Of a DNA stretch of 64,000 nt, positions 35,557 through 43,130 are shown in pieces. How positions within the stretch are numbered: position 1 is the stretch's first letter; every line of letters begins with the position of its first letter. The notes beneath the pieces are model-generated. The model saw only the letters and a program-made list of their open reading frames with translations. It ran no database searches and was not told where the DNA came from. The stretch comes from Phycisphaerales bacterium (GTDB taxonomy: Bacteria; Planctomycetota; Phycisphaerae; Phycisphaerales; UBA1924). Both the position numbers and the translations under genes were made by a program. The stretch is taken from NCBI GenBank assembly GCA_016699835.1, contig CP064987.1, forward strand, positions 2,418,001 to 2,482,000, read 5' to 3'.

Positions 35557-35844
35557 TCACATCGTGTAGAACCCGCCGCCCTGGTCTTTGATCTTGCCCT
35601 GTCGGGCGAGTTCCTGGTAGACCTCGCGCGGGAACTGGTTGGGCGGGATGATGCCCATCCCCTCGGACTTTCGGCCCGAGGTCATGGGCTTATTGGCACC
35701 GAGTTTGGATTCCGCATCGAGGCGCGTGAGTTTCAGCCGCTTCTTGAAGGCGTGGAGCGCCTGCTTGAGCGTGTCCTCCGGGATGGAGGATGACGTGGAC
35801 GAGGAAGGGGCGGGCACTTGATTGGGGTTGTGATCGGCGGTCAT
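35557..35844 (-). CDS. Small conserved hypothetical protein
   Basis: The product is 95 residues from the ATG at 35844; a longer in-frame form overlaps nrfA codons and is unlikely. A Ser/Pro-rich, probably disordered start is followed by a helix (PEDTLKQALHAFKKRLKLTR), a polar segment LDAESKLGANKPMTSGRKSE and a C-terminal unit IIPPNQFPREVYQELARQGKIKDQGGGFYTM. The ending resembles small proteins seen in many planctomycetes, which have no known role. It follows nrfA by 76 bases in the same direction and could be part of that transcript. Confidence 0.7.
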   Translation of the reverse strand: MTADHNPNQVPAPSSSTSSSIPEDTLKQALHAFKKRLKLTRLDAESKLGANKPMTSGRKSEGMGIIPPNQFPREVYQELARQGKIKDQGGGFYTM

Positions 35845-35920
35845 GGAGAAGGGTACGGACCCGCCGGCGCGGCCGCACGAATCGAGAATGGAGTGTGGAA
35901 TCGAGGGTGTGTCTCGGTGT

Positions 35921-37618
35921 TTACTTGGCGTCTGTGCCCTTGGCCGGCGTGACGCCCTTGATCGGGTCGATCGGGAGGGACTCGGTGCTCGGGGCGGCGG
36001 GTGCGCGAAGTCGGAGGGCCATCGCCTGGGCCTGGCGGCTGAAATCGATCGACTCGCCAAGGATCCGCGCGGCCTCCTGATCGGCGTGGAAGCCTCTGGA
36101 GTTCTCGCTGCTGATGTAATCCAGCCGCCACATCGCCTTGCGCTGCAGGGAGAAGACGGGGGCGAGTTGCTCGGGCGTGGCGCCCACGGCCTTGGCCTCG
36201 AGGATCGCGTCGAGCATGTCGGTCATGGCGCCCGCCGCACGCTCCATGAGCGCGGCGGTCCGCGACTGGATCGTCTCGACGCGGTGGCGCAGTTCCGTCT
36301 CGTCCATGTGGTGGCATTGCTGGCAGGCGCGGTTGATGTTCTCCAGGGGGCTTTGGACGTTGTGGCTGCTGACCTTCATGGCGCCGTGGCGTTCGTAGGG
36401 CATGTGGCAATCGGCGCAGCTCACGCCGCTCTGCGCGTGGATGCCCTGGCTCCAGAGTTCGAACTCGGGGTGCTGGGCCTTGAGAGCGGGCGCCCCGGTC
36501 TCGCCGTGCTTGAAATCAAAGAATGGCGTGCCGTCGGGGAACGTCTTGGCATCCCAGTGGGCCTCGAGTTGCTCGACCTTCAGCCCCTTGCCCCAGGGGA
36601 ACTCGAGGGTGTCCTTGCTGGCGCAGTAATACTCGACGTGGCACTGCCCACAGACGAACGATCGCAGTTCCTGTCGCGAGGCGTCGAGGTTCGGGTCGTA
36701 GGCGCGGGCGCGATCGCCGCGGCGCCACTTTTCGATGCTGGGAAGATGGGGCGTGGGCTCGGCGCTCTCTGCGAGCGCGGCGATGCCCAGCACGAACCCG
36801 GGCCTGGTCACGCGGAGGGCCATCGACTCGGGGTCGTGGCAATCGATGCACGAGACGGGGTGGGCCTCGCCCCCGGCGTTGGCGGGGTGCCCCTCGGGGA
36901 CCGGCTCACCCTTGAACTCGTGCGTGAAGCCGCCGATGGGGGGCTGGGGGACGATCGGCGTGTTCTCGCCGGGCGTGCCGTCGGGCGTGGCGAGCAGGAG
37001 CGCGAGCACCTCGTCGTACGGCTTCTTGCTGACCTCCTGGAAGCCGCGGATCACGGCAGGCATGTTGAAGTCGCCGGCGAGGGCTTTCTCGTCGGCAGGC
37101 TGGCCCATGGCTTCCAGTCCGATCCGGCGGTACATCACGGTGTTCGAGGCGTGGCAGTGCAGGCAGGCGCCGGCCTGGGGCTTCTTGGTCACGCGCTCGG
37201 TGACGCCCTGGTCGTACAACATGTACGCGTGCCCGCGCGCTTTGCGATAGTCGATGCTGAAGGCGTACCCCGCGTAGAGGCGCTTGAGCCAGGGCTGTGC
37301 CGTGAGTTTGCTCTCGGGCATGGCGTTGCTCCCGCCATAGAACGTGTCGCCCGCGGTTGCCTTCCACCCGTCGAACTGGTGGGGCCAGTTGCGTCCCCAC
37401 GGCTCGGGGTCGGTGCTGATTTCTGTGACCTCGGCGACGCGGACGAAGGGATGGCGGGCGTCCTGCTTGTGCCCGAGCATCCGGATCAGCACCCACGTCA
37501 CCAGCAGCGTGCCCACCACCGCGAGGATGAAGACCAGTGCGTAGAGCGAGGTGCGACCCCGGCGGGCGCGGGGCCGAGGCGTGATCGGTCGGGTCGTCGT
37601 GCTGGACATGGGGCTCAT
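35921..37618 (-). CDS. nrfA: Ammonia-forming cytochrome c nitrite reductase, catalytic subunit (CXXCH type)
   Basis: The product is 565 residues from the ATG at 37618. A membrane anchor lies at about 21-42 (SLYALVFILAVVGTLLVTWV). Five haem-binding motifs follow: CLHCH, CIDCH, CGQCH, CADCH and CQQCH, with the VEYYC segment after the third as in NrfA. The enzyme reduces nitrite to ammonium with six electrons. In the well-studied E. coli enzyme the active-site haem uses CWSCK, where Lys binds iron; here the first motif is CLHCH, as in the CXXCH subgroup known from Campylobacter. NrfH lies directly upstream in the same direction. The retained N-terminal helix suggests anchoring to the membrane with NrfH. 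Confidence 0.93.
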   Translation of the reverse strand: MSPMSSTTTRPITPRPRARRGRTSLYALVFILAVVGTLLVTWVLIRMLGHKQDARHPFVRVAEVTEISTDPEPWGRNWPHQFDGWKATAGDTFYGGSNAMPESKLTAQPWLKRLYAGYAFSIDYRKARGHAYMLYDQGVTERVTKKPQAGACLHCHASNTVMYRRIGLEAMGQPADEKALAGDFNMPAVIRGFQEVSKKPYDEVLALLLATPDGTPGENTPIVPQPPIGGFTHEFKGEPVPEGHPANAGGEAHPVSCIDCHDPESMALRVTRPGFVLGIAALAESAEPTPHLPSIEKWRRGDRARAYDPNLDASRQELRSFVCGQCHVEYYCASKDTLEFPWGKGLKVEQLEAHWDAKTFPDGTPFFDFKHGETGAPALKAQHPEFELWSQGIHAQSGVSCADCHMPYERHGAMKVSSHNVQSPLENINRACQQCHHMDETELRHRVETIQSRTAALMERAAGAMTDMLDAILEAKAVGATPEQLAPVFSLQRKAMWRLDYISSENSRGFHADQEAARILGESIDFSRQAQAMALRLRAPAAPSTESLPIDPIKGVTPAKGTDAK

Positions 37619-37658
37619 GATCGAGGATTCCTGGAAAGACGAGTTGGGTGCGCGGGAC

Positions 37659-37719
37659 GAGGGGAGGATGGGAGGAGGGGAGGAGGGGGGGAGGGGGGGA
37701 GGGGGGGAAGGGGGGGGGG
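37659..37719. repeat. G-rich tract between nrfH and nrfA
   Basis: On the plus strand GGAGG and runs of up to ten G fill about 60 bases, right after the nrfH stop and about 40 bases before the nrfA start. On the transcribed strand this is a C-rich leader. Homopolymer slippage could change spacing, but neither reading frame contains it. Confidence 0.8.
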
Positions 37720-38223
37720 TCAGTCGCGAAGGGCGTGGCCCGCCGAGGCGTGGCAGTGAACACAGTTGAGCATGTCGCCCCCCCCCTCTCGCCCCCCATC
37801 CTTCGCGGGGAGCATGTGGTCGACGAACTCGGCGTGGCAGTGCAGGCACGCGCCCTGGGTCACGCGGCGGTTGCGGGGCTTGATCTCGATGGGCTCGTGG
37901 AAGGAGCCCGTGGTGAAGGCGAGGGAGTGGAAGAACCCGTTGTCGGCTTTGGTCGCCCACTTGCCGATCGGGTCGTGGGGGAGGTGGCAGTCGTTGCAGG
38001 TCGCGACGCCGTGGTGGCTTGATTTCTGCCACGAGTCGAGGTGGGCCTGCATGACGTGGCAGTTGGCGCAGGAGGCGGGGTTGTTGGAGAGATACGCGGC
38101 CCCGTCGCCATAGCCGAAGGTGAAGGCCCCAAGCCCCCCGAGCACGCCGATGGCGCCCGCGCAGAGCAGGGCGATCATCGATCGGCGTCGCGAGGGCGGT
38201 CGGTCGTGTGTCTGGAGTGCCAT
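37720..38223 (-). CDS. nrfH: Cytochrome c nitrite reductase small subunit (NapC/NirT-type quinol oxidase)
   Basis: The product is 167 residues from the ATG at 38223. One membrane helix at about 16-40 (MIALLCAGAIGVLGGLGAFTF) is followed by four haem motifs: CANCH, CNDCH, CLHCH and CVHCH. This is the NrfH layout: it oxidises menaquinol in the membrane and passes electrons to NrfA, encoded 101 bases downstream. The size is usual (about 160). A Gly/Glu-rich insert (GGREGGGD) lies before the last haem and is encoded by a C-run. Confidence 0.93.
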   Translation of the reverse strand: MALQTHDRPPSRRRSMIALLCAGAIGVLGGLGAFTFGYGDGAAYLSNNPASCANCHVMQAHLDSWQKSSHHGVATCNDCHLPHDPIGKWATKADNGFFHSLAFTTGSFHEPIEIKPRNRRVTQGACLHCHAEFVDHMLPAKDGGREGGGDMLNCVHCHASAGHALRD

Positions 38224-38932
38224 CGTGGAGAGCGTCCTGGCCCGTCACGCCGTCGCGCGCCATTCGCGAAACGGCGAGACGGCGAGGGGGTTAATAGGGG
38301 CAGGATGATATCGCACCGACGACTCCGAAATAGCCGGACGTCGCGAGACGATAGCGGCTCGGCATCGGTCGGCTCCACTCGCCCACCGCAGGGGCCGCCG
38401 ACTGAGGGACCCCCCCCTCCCCCGAGGCGGGATCGGACCCATGCCCGACATCGTGCGTGTCGCTGAAAGTAGATTGACTGTCCCTTCGGGCGCGATGCCT
38501 GTCCCTTCCGGCGTGGCCTTTGTCATGGCGGGAGCCGTGTCTGTCGCTTTGGACGCGCGTTCTGTCGTTTCGGGAGTTCTTCCTGTCGCTTTGGGCGTCG
38601 TTTCTGTCGCTATGGGCGCCGTTCTTGTCACTGCGGGCGTCGTGTTTGTCGCTGCAGGAATCATTCCTGCAGCGATCGGAGAGGTTTCCGCAGGCTGTTT
38701 CGCGCAGGACTGCCGGATTCTGGCCCGAATCGCGGCTGTGTTTGGGTGTTGAGGGGGCCGGGAGAGAGATTCTTTGAACGTGGACGAAAGTGGGGCGCGG
38801 GACGCGTCGATGGAGGTTTGTGGAGTGTGTGGAGAGTGGCGAGTTGGACGAGTTCCGCGTATGAACGAGTGAACACGGGCGAGCGAGCGAAAGCGATGAG
38901 ACGAAGATAAGAAATCGAAGGAGCGTGCGACG
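38224..38932. other. Intergenic region upstream of nrfH and of the gene at 38933
   Basis: A 709-base gap between divergent genes. It contains a 21-bp repeat array (38457-38687), a C-run near 38411 and purine-rich leader sequence before 38933. Open frames cross the array in several phases because 21 is a multiple of three, but none has a ribosome site and a usual composition. Confidence 0.6.
38457..38687. repeat. Tandem array of eleven degenerate 21-bp units
   Basis: Eleven consecutive 21-base units start with CTGTCGCTTTGGGCG or a variant; the block TGTC and a GG at positions 11-12 are kept in most units, the last six bases vary. Read on the plus strand the units give heptads of the type SVALGVV; on the minus strand SDRNDAQ or TTPKATG. 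There are no spacers. The first and last unit are poorly conserved. The period equals that of the array at 10087, but the consensus differs. Confidence 0.88.
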
Positions 38933-39607
38933 ATGGCCAACGTGGCGACCGGAACGATGGAAGAGCGGATGGTCTGGCTCGAGACGCATCGGCAGTTGTG
39001 GGAGAGTGACCCACAGTCGCTCGGGCTCACGAGCGAGGACGTCCTGGCGCTGGGGGCGATGCTCACCGCGGTGCGCGAGGCGGATCGCGCCGCCGAGGTC
39101 GCGCGGCAGGCGAGCCGCAACGCGACGACACAACTGAACGTCTCGCTCGAGGCGGCGCAGGCGCGGGGGAGCGCCCTCTCGCGGCGGATTCAGTCTTACA
39201 TTGACGAGACCCAGGACGAGACGCTCTGGTCGCGCGCGGGGCTGACGCCCCCGGCGCGGCGCGGCGAGGCGCCCCCGCCGGTCGCGCCGACGAGCCTCTT
39301 CGCCGCGCTCGACTCGCTGGGGAACCTGCGGATCACGTGGCACGCGCGCCAGCCGCGCGGCACGCAGGGGGCGGTCTACGTCGTGCGCCGCCAACTCGAC
39401 GGCGAGGCCAACTTCACGCTCCTCGAGGTCGTCGGCGGCAAGGCCCTCGTCGACCGCACGATCCCCCGCGGCACGACGGGCGTGCGCTATGTCGTCCACA
39501 CCCGCCGCGGCGAGTCGCTGAGCGCGCCCAGCCCGGTGCTGGCGGTGCGCTTCGGGAGCCTGGACGCGGGGAAGTCGGCGATGACCATCACCGCGCGGGC
39601 GGCGTGA
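38933..39607 (+). CDS. Hypothetical protein with C-terminal fibronectin-III-like domain
   Basis: The product is 224 residues; AAGGAG lies 11 bases upstream of the ATG. The first 110 residues are helical (ADRAAEVARQASRNATTQLN, possible coiled coil). A Pro-rich hinge PPARRGEAPPPVAPT follows, and then a beta domain SLGNLRITWHARQPRGTQGA...VYVVRRQLDG with the strand order of fibronectin type III. No signal peptide is seen, so it may be cytoplasmic. I do not recognise a named family. It stands alone between an intergenic repeat array and an inverted repeat. Confidence 0.75.
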   Translation: MANVATGTMEERMVWLETHRQLWESDPQSLGLTSEDVLALGAMLTAVREADRAAEVARQASRNATTQLNVSLEAAQARGSALSRRIQSYIDETQDETLWSRAGLTPPARRGEAPPPVAPTSLFAALDSLGNLRITWHARQPRGTQGAVYVVRRQLDGEANFTLLEVVGGKALVDRTIPRGTTGVRYVVHTRRGESLSAPSPVLAVRFGSLDAGKSAMTITARAA

Positions 39608-39619
39608 TCGCAATGCGAC

Positions 39620-39737
39620 AAAATGGCCACATGGTCAAACTGCCAAATGACCAAATGAGGTGAAGAAGTCACGATGTCTCAGAGGTCACTGGGGCCTCTT
39701 CATTTGGCCATTTGGCCATTTGGTCCTTTGGCTATTT
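39620..39737. repeat. Long inverted repeat of CAAATGG units
   Basis: The left arm (39620-39660) holds ATGGTCAAACTGCCAAATG-type units; the right arm (39695-39737) is its near reverse complement, with CATTTGGCCATTTGG units. The loop is about 34 bases. It can fold into an imperfect stem of about 40 pairs between two converging genes and may stop both. The same units stand in front of ahcY at 8520-8557. Confidence 0.75.
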
Positions 39738-39767
39738 CACGTGTTGCTGTCCACGCTCTCAGGATTC

Positions 39768-40961
39768 TCAATACCCCACCGTCTCGACGATCTCGATGCC
39801 GTAGGCCTCGAGGCCGTGGGGGGGGGGGGTCATGGGTGGCGGGGAGTTGGTGAGCAGGCGGAGGCGCGAGAGGCCCAGGTCGCGGAGGATCTGGCAGCCG
39901 ATGCCGAAGGAGTGGGAGGTGTCGGGCCGGGGGGGAGTGACCGGCGCCGAGGCGGCGGGTGATGACTGGAGCAGGGTCTCGAGGTCGTCGGCGGGGGTTC
40001 CGCCCCCCCCCGCTTTATTCCACGGCGTGCGGAGATAGACGAGGGCGCCGCCGCGGCCGGCTTTGGCCTCGGCTTGCAGGGCTCGCATGGCGCGATGCAG
40101 GTCGGCGTCGTGGGCGTTGGTCGTGCCCACGCCGAAGGCGTCGTTCAAGAGGTGGCGGCGGTGCATGCGGACGAGCGTGGGCTGTGGGTGCTTTGTGGCC
40201 GGCGGGGGGGTAAGCCCGACGCCGCCGACGGTGAGGGCCAGGTGGGGGAGGGGATCGACGGCCGAGGAGTAGGCGATGGCGTCGAAGGGGCCGAAAAGAG
40301 TTTCCAACCGAGTCGGCGGTGCCAGGCGCGTGACGAGCGTCTCGCGGGCGAGGCGGTACTCGATGATCGAGGCGACCGAGCAGATCTTGAGGTTGTGCTC
40401 CTTCGCGATTGTCTTCAGGTCGGGGAGGCGGGCCATGTGCCCGTCCTCGCGCATGATCTCGATCCCCATGGCGGCGGGGGTGAGGCCGGCGAGGCGGCAG
40501 AGGTCGATGGCGCCCTCGGTCTGTCCGTTGCGGACCAGGACGCCGCCGTCGCGCGCGCGGAGCGGGTTGATGTGCCCGGGGCGGACGAAGTCGTCGGGCT
40601 TGGCTTTGGGGTCGATGCACATCAAGATGGTGCGGGCGCGCTCGAAAGCGCTGACGCCGGTGGTGAAGCCGTGCTTGGGGTGCCCGTCGATGGAGACCAT
40701 GAGGGGCGTGCCTCGGGCGGAGGTGTTGACGCTGGTCTGGGGGTGGAGGTCGAGGCGGTCGCAGGTCTCTTCGGTGAGGCTGACGAAGAGATAGCCCCCG
40801 GCGCGGCGGACCATGAAGGAGACGGCCTCGGGCGTGACGAACTGGACGGGGAGGATGAGGTCGCCCTCGTTCTCGCGGTCCTCGTCGTCGGTGAGGATGA
40901 TCATCTTGCCGGCGCGGAGTTCGTCGAGGATCTCGGGGATGGGTGAGAAGGCGTCGGGCAT
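39768..40961 (-). CDS. RibBA-type protein: DHBP synthase with a degenerate GTP cyclohydrolase II half
   Basis: The product is 397 residues from the ATG at 40961. The first 205 residues are 3,4-dihydroxy-2-butanone 4-phosphate synthase: IILTDDEDRENEGDLI, RAGGYLFVSLTEETCDRLDL, RPGHINPLRARDGGVLVRNG, then QTEG in place of the usual HTEA. The second half keeps the RibA frame (LFGPFDAIAYSSAVDPLPHL, GIGCQILRDLGLSRLRLLTN). It lacks the zinc Cys set (GDxxxSxxCDC) and the RxEGRGIG motif: TLVRMHRRHLLNDAFG and YLRTPWNKAGG stand there instead. It should make the four-carbon precursor of riboflavin, while GTP cyclohydrolase II activity is probably lost. A separate ribA is expected elsewhere. Confidence 0.9.
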   Translation of the reverse strand: MPDAFSPIPEILDELRAGKMIILTDDEDRENEGDLILPVQFVTPEAVSFMVRRAGGYLFVSLTEETCDRLDLHPQTSVNTSARGTPLMVSIDGHPKHGFTTGVSAFERARTILMCIDPKAKPDDFVRPGHINPLRARDGGVLVRNGQTEGAIDLCRLAGLTPAAMGIEIMREDGHMARLPDLKTIAKEHNLKICSVASIIEYRLARETLVTRLAPPTRLETLFGPFDAIAYSSAVDPLPHLALTVGGVGLTPPPATKHPQPTLVRMHRRHLLNDAFGVGTTNAHDADLHRAMRALQAEAKAGRGGALVYLRTPWNKAGGGGTPADDLETLLQSSPAASAPVTPPRPDTSHSFGIGCQILRDLGLSRLRLLTNSPPPMTPPPHGLEAYGIEIVETVGY

Positions 40962-40969
40962 GGTGGAAG

Positions 40970-41030
40970 GGGTCGGAGTGGGGTGGTTTGGGGTGGGGTT
41001 TGGGGTGGGGGTTGGGGTGGGGCGGGCGGC
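40970..41030. repeat. G-rich GGGGTGGGGTTT tract upstream of ribBA
   Basis: Repeated GGGGT units on the plus strand occupy the leader of ribBA and could form a G-quadruplex on that strand. If a start further upstream were used they would encode a PTPTPNPTP repeat; the ATG at 40961 is more likely. Confidence 0.7.
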
Positions 41031-41153
41031 TGGGGCGTACGGAGCAGGCATGGGCATGGGAGATTGTTGGCGCGCGGCGGGGGGAGGCCGATCGAATGGC
41101 CGGTTGCGCGGGCGGGACACGTGCGGTTTCTGGTTCTCTGGTACACTGCACGC

Positions 41154-43130
41154 ATGCAGAACCGGGTGATTCTTCGCGTGATCGTGGCGTTGATGGCGGT
41201 GGTGGGGCTAGTTGGGCTCGATGCTGGGCTTGATGGGGGTTTGGCGAAGGCGGCACCCGCTCCATTCACCCCCCCCGAGGCGGCCCATGGCGGGACGAAT
41301 CGCCCGCCGGCGAATGGCGTGCGCCGGAGCGAGCCGAACTGGTACGCCCTGGTCGACGCGACGCTCCACCCCAGGCCCGGCGAGACGATCGAGCACGCGG
41401 TGATCCTGATCCGTGACGGACGGATCGTGGGCGTGACGCGCGGCGGCGAGGGTTCGACGCGTGTGCCGCTCGGGCCGACGCCGATCCAGGTGACGGGGAT
41501 GCACGTCTATGCCGGGTTTATCGAGCCATGGCTCGAGATTGAGGCGCCGCAGCCGGCGATGGACGCGGCGAGCGAGCACTTCCTGAAGAACGTCACGCCG
41601 CAGCGGCGGGCCTCGACGGGCGACTGGGGAAGCAGCGCGGCGTCGCTCCGCAAGATGGGGTTCGCGGCGGCGGGGATCGCGCCGAAGGTGGGTGTGTTCC
41701 GGGGGAAGGGCGCGGTCGTGTCGCTCGCCGAGGCGCCCGAGGAGGCGTCGCTCCCCAGGCCGCCGATGCTCCTTGAGGACGCGTTCCACGCGATCAGTTT
41801 CGATCGGCGCAGCGAGGGGTACCCGGACTCGCTCATGGGCGCGATCGCGCTGGTGCGGCAGACGCTTTTTGACGAGGCGTGGCAGCGCGAGCGGCGCGAG
41901 GCGGGGATCGACACTGGGCCATTGAACGCGATCGATGCGCTGAGGCCGGCGGTGGGGGAGGGGAACGCGTCGCGTGCGGTGCCCTTGTACTTTGACACGG
42001 AGGACGAACTCGACGCGCTTCGTTCGCTGAAGATCGGCGAGGAGTTCGAGCGGCCGGTCGTGATCGTGGGGAGCGGAATGGAGTTTCGTCGGCTGGGTGG
42101 TGATGGCCGCGATGGGCTGGCGGGGCGGATCCTCGCGGACGACTCACGGCGAAGTGGACGCCCGGGATTGATCGTGCCGCTCGCGTTCCCGGAGGAGCCC
42201 GACGTCGAGACGCCGGGCAAGGCCGAGGCGGTGGAGATGCGGTCGCTGATGGCGTGGGAACAGGCGCCGACGAATCCAAAGCGGCTCGCGCAGGCGGGCG
42301 TGGCGTTCGCGCTGACCAGCGGCAAGGGCAAAGATCGCGGCAACTTCATGAAGAACCTGCGCCTCGCGATCGCGTGCGGGTTGAGCGAGGACGATGCCCT
42401 CGCGGCGCTCACGACCAACGCGGCACGCGTGCTGGACGTCGGCGATGAACTGGGGACGGTCGAATCGGGCAAGCGGGCGAACCTCGTCGTGTGCGATGGC
42501 CCGATCTTCGCGAAGAAGACGAAGGTCCGGGACGTGTGGATCGACGGGCGCCGGCATGTGATCACGCCGCCGATGCTGGAACTCGAGGGAACGTGGGACG
42601 TGACGCTCCCCGCGGGGTGGGCGGCACCGGGCGATTGGCCGCACACGCTGGAGGCGGCGAGTGGCGGCGGGCTGACGCTGAAGCGCGAGAAGGTCGAGGG
42701 CAAGGAGGGCGGCGGGATCGACGCGGCGAGCGTGTCGTGCGAGAAGGTTCAATCCTCGCCCGCCTCCTTCGACGCCCGGCGGGGGACGATCGAGTTCGTC
42801 TTCGATCGCGCGGCGTTCGCGGGCGAGGGGAACGCCGGCGTCGTCGTCGTGAGCGCGAGCGTGGACCTCTCGGAGAATCCGCCGACGATGCGCGGCGTGG
42901 TGGTTCAGCCCGACGGCACGCGCGTGGAGTTCTCGGCGTCGCGGCGTCCGCCCATGCGTGTCGTGGGAACATGGCGCGTGGTCGAGGCCGATGGAAAGCC
43001 CGTGGCCGAGGACGATCCCAAGGCGCCGGTGATCGAGATCGCGGGACTCGGCGACGATTCGCGTGGGCGAGACGACGACCAAGGCCACGGACGTCAAGGT
43101 CGATGCGACGCGTGTGCGGTACACGTATGA
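41154..43130 (+). CDS. Secreted amidohydrolase-family protein, N-terminal half of a probable split gene
   Basis: The product is 658 residues from the ATG at 41154. A signal peptide covers about 1-32. It opens with the amidohydrolase start YALVDATLHPRPGETIEHAV ILIRDGRIVGV and has ALTTNAARVLDVGDELGTVE with GKRANLVVCDGP, which mark the outer beta domain. The zinc-binding HxH motif of active enzymes is not visible; MHVYAGFIEPWLE stands in its place, so it may be inactive. A separate beta domain follows (about 490-630). The end (after GLGDDSRGR) is unlike the rest, and the frame of the next gene continues the sense. A one-base frameshift near 43060 is likely. Confidence 0.7.
   Translation: MQNRVILRVIVALMAVVGLVGLDAGLDGGLAKAAPAPFTPPEAAHGGTNRPPANGVRRSEPNWYALVDATLHPRPGETIEHAVILIRDGRIVGVTRGGEGSTRVPLGPTPIQVTGMHVYAGFIEPWLEIEAPQPAMDAASEHFLKNVTPQRRASTGDWGSSAASLRKMGFAAAGIAPKVGVFRGKGAVVSLAEAPEEASLPRPPMLLEDAFHAISFDRRSEGYPDSLMGAIALVRQTLFDEAWQRERREAGIDTGPLNAIDALRPAVGEGNASRAVPLYFDTEDELDALRSLKIGEEFERPVVIVGSGMEFRRLGGDGRDGLAGRILADDSRRSGRPGLIVPLAFPEEPDVETPGKAEAVEMRSLMAWEQAPTNPKRLAQAGVAFALTSGKGKDRGNFMKNLRLAIACGLSEDDALAALTTNAARVLDVGDELGTVESGKRANLVVCDGPIFAKKTKVRDVWIDGRRHVITPPMLELEGTWDVTLPAGWAAPGDWPHTLEAASGGGLTLKREKVEGKEGGGIDAASVSCEKVQSSPASFDARRGTIEFVFDRAAFAGEGNAGVVVVSASVDLSENPPTMRGVVVQPDGTRVEFSASRRPPMRVVGTWRVVEADGKPVAEDDPKAPVIEIAGLGDDSRGRDDDQGHGRQGRCDACAVHV

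Noticed and set aside
38441..38752. 103-codon plus-strand frame over the second 21-bp array (SVALGVV heptads)
   Set aside because: A period of 21 keeps any frame open once it is open. No ribosome site or homologue can be named.
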